Shown: positions 16,301-24,687, counted from the first letter of the stretch. The stretch is DNA of 64,000 bases from Gemmatimonas phototrophica (GCF_000695095.2 NZ_CP011454.1:1798001-1862000); one strand, 5' to 3'. The notes: generated from the sequence alone by a model not told the origin. Numbers and translations are program-made.

Positions 16301-16646
16301 TGCCATCGGTAATGTTTTCCCACGACTGCCCGGCGTTGCTGGTCTTCCAGACGCCACCGTTCACGGCGCCAAAGTAGAACACCAGCGGACGGGTGGGGTC
16401 GCCGGTCACCGCCGTGGAGCGGCCGCCGCGGAAGGGGCCCACCAGGCGCCAGCGCAGCGACTTGAGCGCGTTGTTGGTCTTGGTGCCGTCGGTGTAGAGC
16501 GCCGGGTCGTACGTCGGGCGCTCGCCGGCGGACGGGCGGGGGGCGCGCTGGGCGCCAGCAGAGCATGGGACCGTCAGCGCTAACAGTGCCGCGGTCGTAG
16601 ACAAAGTGGCGCACGCGCCACGGAGCAGAGTGCGGGGAAAGGGCAT
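13347..16646 (-). CDS. Sortilin/VPS10-like BNR-repeat secreted protein
   Basis: 1099 residues with a signal peptide ending near SAGAQR. Multiple BNR/Asp-box motifs of the form S-x-D-x-G-x-T-W are visible through the first 700 residues (SNAGQSWENI, TTDGGDTWTPR, TLDGGATWKK, STDGGDTWSEL, SRDNGATWTNV), building beta-propellers of the sortilin/VPS10 type. The C-terminal third carries an Ig-like 'WDLSYPAPKTIPGA...VPGDYAVRLIVG' domain and a coiled-coil rich in Arg/Gln/Glu (about 985-1050). Homologues are abundant in Gemmatimonadota and Acidobacteria, often beside S9 peptidases, as here. Enzyme activity is unproven; it is often misannotated as glycosyl hydrolase. It diverges from the S9 peptidase at 16726 across 79 bp. 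Confidence 0.85.
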   Translation of the reverse strand: MPFPRTLLRGACATLSTTAALLALTVPCSAGAQRAPRPSAGERPTYDPALYTDGTKTNNALKSLRWRLVGPFRGGRSTAVTGDPTRPLVFYFGAVNGGVWKTSNAGQSWENITDGKTDISSVGAITVAPSDPNVIWVGTGEGKPREDITYGTGVYRTTDGGDTWTPRGLANTQHITSLRVHPTNPDVAYVTALGHAFGPSPDRGVFRTLDGGATWKKVLFIDDSTGAADLSLDVTNPRILYASMWKFQRTPWGMNAGAGRSGLWKSTDGGDTWSELTYNPGMPKGLIGKIGVSVSPANGQRVYANIEAQDSLGGVFRSDNAGATWTRTNSDQKFVVRPFYYMSITADPVNENTVYVMNLQVSRSIDGGRTFVTTRVPHGDTHIMWVDPKNPQRLINGNDGGASVSLDGGRTWSSQDNQPTSQFYHVTTDQSVPYRILGAQQDNTSVNIAHRSDNGRITERDWWPVAGCENAYIAVDPRDPNVTFGGCYMGQLTRHDKKTNMRRDVSVWLGNYDGMAAADVPQRFQWTFPIHFSPHDPDVLYTASQFLWRSRNQGGSWEKISGDLTRHDPATLGRSGGPVTGDMTGTEWYATIFAFAESPVAKGVLWTGSDDGLVHVSRDNGATWTNVTPKGMGAFARMSIIEASPFDAGTAYVAANRYQQDDFAPYLYRTTDYGATWTRIDAGIPMGSYTRAIRSDTKRRGLLFAGTETGVYVSFNDGAAWEPMQLNLPRAVVRDLRVHDNDLIVATHGRAFWSLDDISPLRTLADSITTKPVHLFAPASAIRWTSMGGGRGGGNAGANPRYGVSVDYWLKSAPSSPITVQFLEASGKVVRTFSSADAPRKDSTGNPAADSAAAKIRLEQRAEALSYEAADSVVHARAGTNRFIWDLSYPAPKTIPGAIVDDGSTDGPVAVPGDYAVRLIVGKDTLTRAFAVKPDPRLNMTAAEYKAQFDAANAVGARITSITETVQRVQDLQRQLDERARQASSQAYAKEVRDASTALRKKLEAVRAEIYEVYTKADQATLNYPIKLYQMFISLNAQVLEGTNPPTRQHGEITSDLGGKLDVQLKTLQGLEDKELSEFNALLSRLGVPNVFVPKKPIG

Positions 16647-16725
16647 GCGCTCACGTTGCTCGCCGCGTGCATTGGGTGCAAGATGGAAGCGCTCCCCCCA
16701 TCCCTATTTGCCGGAGTACCACGCC

Positions 16726-19026
16726 ATGTCGGTTCGGAAGTCCTCGCTGGTGGTCTCGCCCCTCGTGCTGTCCCTGCTTGCTGCGCAGTGGCTCGGCGCG
16801 CAGGGTGCCGCGGGCAAGCGCCCCATGACGTTCCTCGATCAGCAGTACCTCAAGAACGCCGGCAGCCCCGCCGTCTCCCCCGACGGCAAGCAGCTGCTGT
16901 ACACCATCAGCACCCCCGACTGGAAAGAAGCCACCAGCCAGTCGGACATCTGGGTCTCCCCCACCGACCGTGGCGTGGCGGGCACTCGGCAGCTCACCTT
17001 TACCACCGCAAAGAACGAAGGCGCCCCCCGCTGGGCCCCCAAGGGAGGCTGGTTCGCCTTTACCAGCAACCGGGAAGCGCCGGCGGCCAATGGCGGGCAG
17101 CAGCAGCTGTTTGCCATGCGTGCCGACGGTGGCGAAGCGCGCCGCGTGACCAACGCCCGCGAAGGCGTTTCCAATTACGCCTTTACCAAAGACGGGCAGT
17201 GGCTGGTGTACCGCAGCGGCAAGAACGGCGAGGAGCAGCTGTACGCCGTAGCCGTGGCCGCCATTGAGAAGGGCACCCCGCTTGACTCCCTTACGGCCAC
17301 GCCGCTTACCAAGCACCCCACCGGGGTGGGCGAATGGATCGCGGCCCCCGATTCGCGCCGCATCTATTTCCTCTCGGCCGACACCACTGACACCGACGAA
17401 AAGCTGCGCCGCGAGAAGAAGTTCACCGTGAATGTGCGCAACGCCGGCACTCCCACGGTGTCGCTCTGGGCCGTGGAGCTGTCGGGGCCGTCGTACCCTA
17501 TGTCGCGGCTCACGCGCGACCCCAACATGGCGGTCACCGACTTCACCATCTCCCCCGATGGCCGGTATGTGGGCTTCAATGCGGTGCCCAACGACCGCTA
17601 CAAGCGCAACATCACCGAAGAGGGGATCTACGCCGACGTCTTCCTGCTGGACACGCAGGGCAACGCCGTTGAGCGGCTCACCACCAACGACGAAACGTCG
17701 GAAAGCGGCCTCAGCTTCTCCCCGGACAGCCGTACGATTGCCTTCTCGGCGTCGGACGACATGACGAAGTACAACATGAAGAACCGCCGCGTGTACGTGC
17801 GTGACGTGGCCGCCAAGGGCGGGGCGTTCCGCAAGATCGGCGATTGGGATGGCGACCACTCGGTGGGCTTCTGGTCGGCCGACGGCAAGACCATTTACTT
17901 CAATACCGGCTTCAAGGCCACGACGCAGCTGTTCGCGCTTGATGTGGCCTCGGGCAAGGTCAAGCCGGTCACCAACGTGCAGGGGGTGGTGAATGTGTCG
18001 CAGGACCAGGATACCAAGCGCCTGCTGCTCAACTATCAGGATCCCACGAGCCCGGGGGCCATTTACACGGTGAGCTCCATGCTTGACCTCCCCAAAAAGG
18101 CGGCGTGGGTGCAGCTCACCGACGCCAACCCGTGGGTGCGTGAGCAGATCGCGCTCGGCGAAGAGACCGAAGTAACCTGGACCTCAAAGGACGGCAAGCC
18201 GGTGGGCGGCGTGCTCGTGAAGCCGGTGGGCTACCAGCCGGGCAAGAAGTATCCGCTGCTGGTCGCCATTCACGGCGGCCCGGCAGCGGCCGATCTGCTG
18301 GGCTTCAACGGCGGCTACGGCGCGCAGGCGTACGCAGGGCAGGGGTGGGCGGTGCTCATGCCCAACTACCGCGGCAGCACCAACTACGGCGAAGCGCACA
18401 AGAACGGCATCGTGGGCAACTACTTCGATCCGGGCTATCAGGACATCATGACCGGCGTGGACCACCTCATTGCCACCGGCCTGGTGGACAGCACCAAGAT
18501 GGGCGTGCTGGGGTGGAGCGCTGGTGGTCACTGGAGCAATTGGATTCTCACGCACACCGACCGCTTCAAGGCCATCTCCAGCGGCGCTGGTACCTCCAAC
18601 TGGATTTCCATGTACGCGCAGTCCGACGTGCAGCGGAACCGCCAGCACTACCTGGGCGACAAGCTGCCGTATGACGACTTTGACGCCTACTGGCGTCAGA
18701 GCCCCATCCAGTTCATCCGCAATGCCAAAACGCCCACGATGATTCACGTCGTGGAGGGCGACCCGCGCGTGCCCAGCCCGCAGAGCGTGGAGCTGCACAT
18801 GGGGCTCAAGCGGGTGGGCGTGCCCACCGAGCTCTACATGTACCCAGGCGCCTCGCACGGTATTCCCGACGCCCGCAACCGCCTCGTAAAGAGCGTATCC
18901 GAGCAGGCCTGGATGGACTACTACGTGCTCGGCAAGGGGAACAAGTTCTCCTGGCGCCAGGTGCTGGAGACGCTGGAGGACTCGAAGGCGGAGAAGAAGG
19001 TGGATATCAAGGGGAATAACAACTGA
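16726..19026 (+). CDS. S9 family (prolyl oligopeptidase/acylaminoacyl peptidase-like) exported peptidase
   Basis: 766 residues from the ATG at 16726; the open frame starts at 16606 but inside the divergent gene's region. The signal peptide ends near WLGAQGA. The N-terminal beta-propeller shows TolB-like 'SPDGKQLLYTIS' repeats. The C-terminal alpha/beta hydrolase has HGGP (oxyanion region), nucleophile Ser in GWSAGG, Asp in VVEGDPRVP and His in GASHGIP. It would release peptides from short substrates in the periplasm. The stop codon lies inside a heptamer array (19021-19169), followed by a good terminator at 19186-19217. Context with the sortilin-like protein suggests peptide scavenging. Confidence 0.92.
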   Translation: MSVRKSSLVVSPLVLSLLAAQWLGAQGAAGKRPMTFLDQQYLKNAGSPAVSPDGKQLLYTISTPDWKEATSQSDIWVSPTDRGVAGTRQLTFTTAKNEGAPRWAPKGGWFAFTSNREAPAANGGQQQLFAMRADGGEARRVTNAREGVSNYAFTKDGQWLVYRSGKNGEEQLYAVAVAAIEKGTPLDSLTATPLTKHPTGVGEWIAAPDSRRIYFLSADTTDTDEKLRREKKFTVNVRNAGTPTVSLWAVELSGPSYPMSRLTRDPNMAVTDFTISPDGRYVGFNAVPNDRYKRNITEEGIYADVFLLDTQGNAVERLTTNDETSESGLSFSPDSRTIAFSASDDMTKYNMKNRRVYVRDVAAKGGAFRKIGDWDGDHSVGFWSADGKTIYFNTGFKATTQLFALDVASGKVKPVTNVQGVVNVSQDQDTKRLLLNYQDPTSPGAIYTVSSMLDLPKKAAWVQLTDANPWVREQIALGEETEVTWTSKDGKPVGGVLVKPVGYQPGKKYPLLVAIHGGPAAADLLGFNGGYGAQAYAGQGWAVLMPNYRGSTNYGEAHKNGIVGNYFDPGYQDIMTGVDHLIATGLVDSTKMGVLGWSAGGHWSNWILTHTDRFKAISSGAGTSNWISMYAQSDVQRNRQHYLGDKLPYDDFDAYWRQSPIQFIRNAKTPTMIHVVEGDPRVPSPQSVELHMGLKRVGVPTELYMYPGASHGIPDARNRLVKSVSEQAWMDYYVLGKGNKFSWRQVLETLEDSKAEKKVDIKGNNN

Positions 19027-19169
19027 GGACTGAGAACTTGAACCGAAAACTGAAAACTTCGACTGAAAACTGAAAACTCCTTTTGCCCCGGGAATCGCCA
19101 GAGGGCCGGGAAGTTTTCAGTCGTCAGTTTGAGTGTTCAGTTCTCAGTTGGAGTCTTCAGTCCTCAGTT
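19021..19169. repeat. Heptamer array (CTGARAA words) forming an inverted repeat over the S9 stop codon
   Basis: Left part reads CTGAGGA, CTGAGAA, CTTGAAC, CGAAAA, CTGAAAA, CTTCGA, CTGAAAA, CTGAAAA. The right part, read on the minus strand, gives CTGAGGA, CTGAAGA, CTCCAA, CTGAGAA, CTGAACA, CTCAAA, CTGACGA, CTGAAAA. The outer 13 bp (19021-19033 and 19157-19169) are perfectly inverted. The S9 stop codon is part of the first word. Confidence 0.8.
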
Positions 19170-19185
19170 AAATGCCCCAAACGCA

Positions 19186-19217
19186 AAACCCACCGTCCGT
19201 TACCGGCCGGTGGGTTT
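19186..19217 (+). terminator. Rho-independent terminator after S9 peptidase gene
   Basis: Perfect 10-bp stem AAACCCACCG/CGGTGGGTTT with a 12-base loop, followed by CTTGCTTCTC. It could serve both strands, since the gene on the minus strand ends at 19240. Confidence 0.8.
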
Positions 19218-19239
19218 CTTGCTTCTCACCGCTCACTTC

Positions 19240-19638
19240 TCACCCCGCCATCAACCCCGGAAGCGGGCTCGGCGCCGTAAGCGCTTCCTGGGCCGCGGCA
19301 ATGACCGACGCGGGCAGGGGAGCCCCGCCGGCGCGGCGGGCGGCTTCGACGACCATGCTGAGCGCACGGGCCTGGGCCGCGTAGGCGGCAATGAGGGCGC
19401 CGCCTGCGCCGGGGGTGGCCATGATGTCCTGCGCCAGCGAATCGAGTTGCTGGACCAGGGCATGGTTAGGGGTTGTAATGGATGAGTCTGCTCGGTCGGC
19501 GCGCGCCTTGGATGCCCCCTTGGCAGTTGCGCTCAGCCCCGGAAAACCCGATGGAGCCAATGCTTCCTGAATGCGGCCATTGGTAGCGGCCAAGGCGGCC
19601 AACCGGCGGCGCGCCCCCTGCGACGACTCAAATCCCAC
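19240..19638 (-). CDS. Small Ala-rich helical protein, unknown
   Basis: 132 residues, rich in Ala, Gly and Ser, predicted helical throughout, without signal peptide or membrane segment. No family recognised. Segments GFESSQGARRRLAALAATNGR and ALVQQLDSLAQDI look amphipathic. It converges on the S9 peptidase gene and diverges from the gene at 19855. Coding is supported by a frame-consistent GC bias, but nothing indicates a function. Confidence 0.5.
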   Translation of the reverse strand: MGFESSQGARRRLAALAATNGRIQEALAPSGFPGLSATAKGASKARADRADSSITTPNHALVQQLDSLAQDIMATPGAGGALIAAYAAQARALSMVVEAARRAGGAPLPASVIAAAQEALTAPSPLPGLMAG

Positions 19639-19689
19639 GTCAAATCTCCCGAAAGGGCCCCTGAAGAGGACAGGATCGCGCCACTCCTC

Positions 19690-19718
19690 TTGACAGATGC
19701 CTACCTGTTACATAAATG
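19690..19718 (+). promoter_or_regulatory. Candidate promoter for gene at 19855
   Basis: A consensus -35 TTGACA (19690-19695) is followed at 15-17 bp by the AT-rich ACATAAATG. The -10 hexamer is weak (CATAAA or TAAATG depending on spacing). It would give a leader of about 135 bases. Confidence 0.35.
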
Positions 19719-19854
19719 CGACAGTGATAGCGATGCAGAGCACGCGGGAAACCCGCATGCTGTTGTGTTTCTTGTTGTTGGGTCGGTGTTACAGCCGTGT
19801 TGGTGCGGTACTTCCTGCAGGACCCCGTTCGAGCTCTCCCTTTATGGAGGCTGG

Positions 19855-20796
19855 ATGCACGTCCTCGTCCCGGTAGCAGATCGAGACCTCGCCGCGCGGG
19901 CGCTGGCCGACTTGGCCAGAACCACGCTTGACGAGCATTGGGCCGTCGCCGCCATCCCCACCGAACGTCGGGGATTGCTGCTCGAACGGGCCGATGCGGC
20001 CGCGCTGCTCCCTGGAGATGGCCTTGGCGAACCCATAGCCGACGGCCTGGCACTGTTGGGTACGGCGTACGAACTGGCTGCCCTGGGGCAGTTGGATGCG
20101 GCGCTCCAGCCCACGCCCAGTGCGGCACGTGATCTGGCGCAGGCGGTGCTGGCGCTGGGAGCCGCCCGGGCCTTCCGGTGCTCCGCCGCGCTCCGCCCCC
20201 CCATCGACGATGGGGAGCTGTCCATCAAGTGGGCTCTCAAGCTGGGCGCTCTGGCGCTCGTCTCCCGGCAAACCGAGAGTTACGAACGCTGGTGGGACGC
20301 CCGGGCCCACGTTGCTGACGTGGTCAAACGCGCCGCTCACAGGCTCGACGCCGAGCCGTGGGAGCCCTACGCGCGTGGCACCCTGTGGATGGCCTGGCTG
20401 GGACTCATGGGAGCCCCGGTGGCTGTCCTTCCCGAGAATGCGGCCGACGAGTTGCCGATGCTCTCGGCCACTCGCAGTCGCCTCGCTGCCTTCCGCGAGC
20501 GTCGGGCCGACCACGAAGTCCCCGGAGAGGGACCCGTGCTCAATGCCGTGGCGCTGCGCGCGCGCATGACGGAGTTCGCCATCCGACACCTGGCCGACGC
20601 GACGGAACTGCTCACGGTGGCGGTGCTGAGACGGACGCTCCCCGATGTGTCGGCCGAGTTCAAGCTGCACCTGAGTGCGGCTCGCTCCGCGATGGCGGGC
20701 GATCATGGGCAGGACGTGCTGCTGGCGTGGTTACAGGCTGCCGGCGTTACGCTGGCAGGCGGCGTGACCGCGCAGCTCGAACTCCCAGGATTCTAG
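19855..20796 (+). CDS. Protein of unknown function, Ala/Leu-rich
   Basis: 313 residues from the ATG at 19855, preferred over the frame opening at 19690 because GGAGG is five bases upstream and the longer leader is Cys-rich and unlike the rest. No recognised domain. The first 75 residues (HVLVPVADRDLAARALADLARTTLDEHWAVAAIPTE) could form a small alpha/beta unit; the rest is helical. No signal peptide or membrane segment, so probably cytoplasmic. Its 3' end overlaps the opposing gene at 20747-21151 by 50 bp. Confidence 0.6.
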   Translation: MHVLVPVADRDLAARALADLARTTLDEHWAVAAIPTERRGLLLERADAAALLPGDGLGEPIADGLALLGTAYELAALGQLDAALQPTPSAARDLAQAVLALGAARAFRCSAALRPPIDDGELSIKWALKLGALALVSRQTESYERWWDARAHVADVVKRAAHRLDAEPWEPYARGTLWMAWLGLMGAPVAVLPENAADELPMLSATRSRLAAFRERRADHEVPGEGPVLNAVALRARMTEFAIRHLADATELLTVAVLRRTLPDVSAEFKLHLSAARSAMAGDHGQDVLLAWLQAAGVTLAGGVTAQLELPGF

Positions 20797-21151
20797 TACG
20801 GCCTGACGCGCCCTTGGCGCCACGCCATACCCGGTAGGTGCGACGCCCGGTGCTGCCCACCGGGAACGCCACGCGTCCCCCTCCAAGGGGGATGATGTCG
20901 GCCAGCAGGGCGCCGAGCGCCGTCCGGGCCTCCAGGGACGCCTCATCGAGGTCGCCCGGCTCCGCCATCTCTCCGGTGTCGATGCGATACCAGACGACGC
21001 CATGGGCGCCTTCGGCTCGCACTACGTACTGATCATCATCCGTCCAGAACGCACTGATCCGGTCGCTGGCGATATCCGTGTGGATAGCAAGGCTTGTGAT
21101 GGGCGCAAGCTCCATCGGACCGATCGGGGCGTCTACGGCGACGACGTGCAT
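20747..21151 (-). CDS. Small protein of unknown function, convergent overlap with neighbour
   Basis: 134 residues from the ATG at 21151. The sequence has varied composition typical of a folded protein (ISAFWTDDDQYVVRAEGAHGVVWYRID, then GRVAFPVGSTGRRTYRVW), consistent with a small mostly beta domain. No family recognised, no signal peptide. The C-terminal 17 codons are antisense to the end of the 19855-20796 gene; a shorter product cannot be excluded. Confidence 0.5.
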   Translation of the reverse strand: MHVVAVDAPIGPMELAPITSLAIHTDIASDRISAFWTDDDQYVVRAEGAHGVVWYRIDTGEMAEPGDLDEASLEARTALGALLADIIPLGGGRVAFPVGSTGRRTYRVWRGAKGASGRTRILGVRAARSRRLPA

Positions 21152-21575
21152 AGTTCTATTCCGTGAGGGGGCAGGAACGTGATCACCGATTTCCCGTTAC
21201 AAACTGGTTCGTCGATGGGCGGGGATGTTATGACGATTCAGGCGCCCACGCAATACGTGAAATGCGAGCTAAGTTGTTGACAGTATTGTCGATATGTGTG
21301 GGAATCGATGTGGAGAACCGGCTAAGTGCCACTCCCGGCACCATCTGGGAGCCGCAGCGGTGTGGAAAAACGGCTTCGTGATGCCGCAATATTTTCTGGC
21401 GGAAGGGGGAGGTTTGTCCACATGGAGTGGCCTCACAAAATTGCTCTTTTCTTGTTTGCCAACACGAGTTTTCGGATGACGCGGTCTGTTTCATTGTTCC
21501 ATTTCTCCTGCTGGCGCACTCGGCCTTCTTGCCCCATAGTGGCGAGTCATCACGCACATCCTCCGGAGCCTCGTC
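21152..21575. other. 424-bp gap upstream of the amidoligase operon
   Basis: No convincing gene on either strand. A consensus TTGACA (21277-21282) begins an imperfect palindrome GACAGTATTGTC, but the matching -10 (GGGAAT at 17 bp) is poor. The last 200 bp are less GC-rich than the surroundings (runs such as AAAATTGCTCTTTTCTTG), as expected for a promoter region of the operon that starts at 21576. No hairpin terminator or riboswitch was recognised. Confidence 0.4.
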
Positions 21576-22517
21576 GTGCCCATCGAACCACGCATTGGAT
21601 TGCTTGTCGGGCGGGAATGGTCCTTCCCCCCCGCATTTATCGACGCCGTCAGCCGCCGCCAGTCGGGGGTCACCGCCGACTACATCAAGCTGGATGCCAC
21701 ACGCATGCAGCAACCCGTGCCGTACACCCTCATCATTGACCGCATCAGTCATGAGGTGGGCTTCTACCGCACCTTCCTCAAGCATGCGGCACGCATGGGC
21801 GTCACGGTCGTCAACAACCCGTTCATGTGGTCGGCCGACGACAAGTTCTACGACGCCACCATGGCCATGCAGCTCGGCGTAGCGCACCCCAAAACGATGG
21901 TCCTCCCCAACAAGGACTACATCCCGGGGATCTCGCACTCCGAATCGCTGCGCAACCTCTCCTACCCGCTCAACTGGGCCGGCGTCGCAGAACACATCGG
22001 CTTCCCCTGCGTACTGAAAGACGCCCATGGCGGCGGCTGGCGCGACGTCTACATCTGCCACTCCATGGAGGAGCTGCTGGCCGCCTACAACAGCAGCGGC
22101 CTGCTCACCATGGTCGTGCAGGAGTTCATCAAGTGGGACGCCTACGTCCGCTGCATGGTGCTGGGACGCGACAAAGTCCTCCCCATGCCCTACGACCCGG
22201 GGCAGCGGAAGTACATCCCGGACCCCGGGTATCTCGGCAAGGAGCTCGAGGATCGTTGCGTCCGTGACGCGCTGACCCTCTGCCGCGGACTGGGCTACGA
22301 CATGAACACCGTAGAGTTCGCGGTGAAAGACGGCATTCCCTACGCCATCGACTTCATGAACCCGGCCCCGGACATGGACATCAACTCCCTCACCCCCAGC
22401 TATTTCGAGTGGGTGGTGGAGCACATGGCCGACCTGGCTATCACGCTGGCCACCGCGCCCCGCCCCGAGGTCCCCACGGGCCCCATTATCTCGGCACCGC
22501 CAGTCCTCACAAAGTAG
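21576..22517 (+). CDS. ATP-grasp ligase, RimK-like (first gene of amidoligase operon)
   Basis: 313 residues from a GTG at 21576 with GGAG seven bases upstream. The ATP-grasp fold shows FPCVLKDAHGGGWRDVYI (Lys148 and the Gly-rich loop at 152-154), VVQEFIKWDAY (nucleotide/Glu block near 182) and metal ligands near TVEFAV (Glu247) and AIDFMNP (Asp259, Asn262). Such enzymes use ATP to activate a carboxylate as acyl phosphate and join it to an amine or thiol. The N-terminal preATP-grasp part resembles RimK/glutathione-synthetase-like proteins. Substrates are unknown. It is followed after two bases by a second, circularly permuted ATP-grasp gene, with two further amide-bond genes, suggesting one metabolite pathway. 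Confidence 0.85.
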   Translation: MPIEPRIGLLVGREWSFPPAFIDAVSRRQSGVTADYIKLDATRMQQPVPYTLIIDRISHEVGFYRTFLKHAARMGVTVVNNPFMWSADDKFYDATMAMQLGVAHPKTMVLPNKDYIPGISHSESLRNLSYPLNWAGVAEHIGFPCVLKDAHGGGWRDVYICHSMEELLAAYNSSGLLTMVVQEFIKWDAYVRCMVLGRDKVLPMPYDPGQRKYIPDPGYLGKELEDRCVRDALTLCRGLGYDMNTVEFAVKDGIPYAIDFMNPAPDMDINSLTPSYFEWVVEHMADLAITLATAPRPEVPTGPIISAPPVLTK

Positions 22518-22519
22518 CA

Positions 22520-23890
22520 ATGTCCACAGACGCCATTTCCCGGTATCACGACACGCTCCAGCAGGGCACGCTGGCAGCCGATTCGGATGCCGTGTTGACA
22601 CAGCAACTCCGTGATCAGGGGCTCTTCTTCGGAGACCGCCCCCTGTGTGGAGTACTGCGGCCACGCTTTCTGACGCTGGACGAGTACCGGCTCATTGGCC
22701 GCGCCTGCGGTCTGGTGGGATCGGCATTCGAAAAGGTGCGGGCGGCCGCCATGGCCGACGCGGCGTTGCGGGCGCAGTTCGGGCTGACAAGCTGGGAAGA
22801 GCAGGTGATCCATGCCGATCCCGGCTTCCCGTCGGCCAGCCCTACCTCCCGGCTTGATGCCTTCTATGCCCCGGGGAAAGGCGACAGCGGACTCAAGTTC
22901 ACGGAGTACAACGCCGAAACGCCGGCCGGCGCCGCCTACAATGACGCGCTGTCCCGCGCCTTTCTGGCGCTGCCGGCCATGCAGGCCTTTACGCGCAGCC
23001 ATCTGGTGCTCCCCATCCCGGCCGCGGCGGGGGTGATCGACGCGTTGCTGCAAGCCTATTCGGCATGGCGGGGAACGAGCGAAAAACCGTCGGTGTGCAT
23101 TCTGGATTGGAAGGAAGTCCCCACGTACAGCGAGTTCGTGCTGTTCGAAAAGGAATTCCAGGCCCGCGGGATAGACGTGTTTATTGGCGATCCGCGGGAC
23201 GCCGAGTACGCCAACGGCCAGCTCACGGTGGCCGGCAAGCGGGTGACGCTCATTTACAAGCGAGTGCTCATCGACGAGCTGGTGACGCGCGCCGGGCTCG
23301 ATTCTCCGGTGGTGCGGGCTGTCAGAGACGGTGCGGTGTGCATGGTAAACCCGTTTCGCTGCAAGCTCTTACATAAGAAGGCCTCACTTGCTGTGTTAAG
23401 TGATGAACGGCAGGCGCCGCTGTTCACCAGCGAGGAGCGGGCGGCCGTCCTGGCGCATGTACCATGGACACGTGTGGTGGAAGCGCGACACACGCAGTAT
23501 CGCGACAGTGGCGGCGACCATACGGTCGACCTGTTGCCCTTTATCGCCGAGCGTCGGGAAACCATGGTGCTCAAGCCGAACGACGAGTACGGCGGCAAGG
23601 GCATTGTGCTGGGCTGGACGGTGGACGACGCCACCTGGCAGGCTGCCATCCAGACAGCCCTTGATGAACCGTATATCGTGCAGGAGCGTGTGGAGGTGCC
23701 AAGTGAGCCCTGGCCGGCCATGGTCAATGGCGAGGTGCACATTGGCGACCGCATGCTGGACACGGCCCCGTTCCTCGCGAACGGCACCACCGTGAACGGC
23801 TGCCTCACGCGCATTGCCACGGATCCGCTCCTCAACGTCACCGCTGGGGGAGGTTCGAACGTCCCCACTTTCCTTGTAGAGAAGCGTTGA
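22520..23890 (+). CDS. Circularly permuted ATP-grasp ligase
   Basis: 456 residues from the ATG at 22520, two bases after the upstream stop. The metal-binding block FTEYNAETPAG (about 127-137), which sits at the C-terminus in normal ATP-grasp enzymes, here precedes the Lys/Gly-rich ATP loop MVLKPNDEYGGKG (about 349-361). This order marks the circularly permuted ATP-grasp families. Later YIVQERVEVP provides the hinge/Glu region. The family members known so far form amide bonds in peptide-like metabolites; the substrate here is not known. The stop overlaps the next start (TGATG). Confidence 0.85.
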   Translation: MSTDAISRYHDTLQQGTLAADSDAVLTQQLRDQGLFFGDRPLCGVLRPRFLTLDEYRLIGRACGLVGSAFEKVRAAAMADAALRAQFGLTSWEEQVIHADPGFPSASPTSRLDAFYAPGKGDSGLKFTEYNAETPAGAAYNDALSRAFLALPAMQAFTRSHLVLPIPAAAGVIDALLQAYSAWRGTSEKPSVCILDWKEVPTYSEFVLFEKEFQARGIDVFIGDPRDAEYANGQLTVAGKRVTLIYKRVLIDELVTRAGLDSPVVRAVRDGAVCMVNPFRCKLLHKKASLAVLSDERQAPLFTSEERAAVLAHVPWTRVVEARHTQYRDSGGDHTVDLLPFIAERRETMVLKPNDEYGGKGIVLGWTVDDATWQAAIQTALDEPYIVQERVEVPSEPWPAMVNGEVHIGDRMLDTAPFLANGTTVNGCLTRIATDPLLNVTAGGGSNVPTFLVEKR

Positions 23891-24687
23891 TGCCGTCCTC
23901 GTATCGCCCGACCATCGGGCTCACCACACAGACGCTGCACTCCATAGACGGCATTCCACCGGCCCTGCCATCGTCGTGGGTCATGAATCAGCGGTACTTT
24001 CTGGCGGCTACGGCCGCCGGAGCGGTGCCTTGGATGATCCCGCTGCTCGATGATGATATGGAAACGCTGCGGGCAATCTACGACCGATTGGACGGGGTGC
24101 TCATCCCCGGCGGCGTGGATATCAACCCGGCGGAATACGGCGAAGCAGTACGTCCGGAGTGTGGAAATCTCGATCCCGCCCGCGACCGCGTGGAACTGCA
24201 ATTGGTGCGCTGGGCCATCGAAGAAGGCAAGCCGGTGTTGGGGCTGTGCCGCGGGATGCAGATCATTAACGTGGCGAAGGGCGGTACCATGTGGCAGGAC
24301 CTGGCATCACAAAAGCCGTCCTTCCACAAGCATGACTTCTTCCCCACGGCCGGCTTCGAGCGCGATCATCTCGCGCACGAAGTGGACGTCGTGCCCGGGA
24401 CGCGGCTGTCGCATTACCTCGACGGCGCCCGCTGCCCGGTGAACAGCATGCACCACCAGGGCGTGAAAACGCTCGGCCAGGAATTGCAGGTCTCGGCCAC
24501 CGCCGATGATGGGCTCATTGAAGCCATCGAGACCATGGGTGAGAGTTTTTGCATCGGGGTGCAGTGGCACCCGGAAGTGTTTGAAATGACGGACCCACAC
24601 ACCCGACAGCTGTTTGGCGGCTTCATGGCCGCCGCCGTTGAGTGGTCAACTGCCAACGCTGCGCCCCGTGCGGGCGTGGGGGGATAA
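23890..24687 (+). CDS. Class I glutamine amidotransferase-like, gamma-glutamyl hydrolase (PuuD/C26 type)
   Basis: 265 residues. The ATG at 23890 shares a base with the upstream stop. The C26 family signature is clear: IPGGVDINPAEYG oxyanion region, nucleophile Cys120 in GLCRGMQIINV, and His227/Glu229 in VQWHPE. PuuD-type enzymes hydrolyse gamma-glutamyl amide bonds, for example gamma-glutamyl-GABA. In this operon, with a GCS2 ligase that could make gamma-glutamyl amides, it may remove or exchange a gamma-glutamyl group on an intermediate. The other Puu pathway genes are absent here, so putrescine catabolism is not supported. Confidence 0.88.
   Translation: MPSSYRPTIGLTTQTLHSIDGIPPALPSSWVMNQRYFLAATAAGAVPWMIPLLDDDMETLRAIYDRLDGVLIPGGVDINPAEYGEAVRPECGNLDPARDRVELQLVRWAIEEGKPVLGLCRGMQIINVAKGGTMWQDLASQKPSFHKHDFFPTAGFERDHLAHEVDVVPGTRLSHYLDGARCPVNSMHHQGVKTLGQELQVSATADDGLIEAIETMGESFCIGVQWHPEVFEMTDPHTRQLFGGFMAAAVEWSTANAAPRAGVGG

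Noticed and set aside
21277-21300. Promoter from TTGACA upstream of the amidoligase operon
   Set aside because: The -35 is perfect but no acceptable -10 occurs at 16-18 bp, so it is described only within the gap entry.
23890-24687. Putrescine (Puu) catabolic pathway
   Set aside because: Only the PuuD-type hydrolase is present; no PuuA, PuuB or PuuC relatives adjoin, and the neighbours are ligases of other families.
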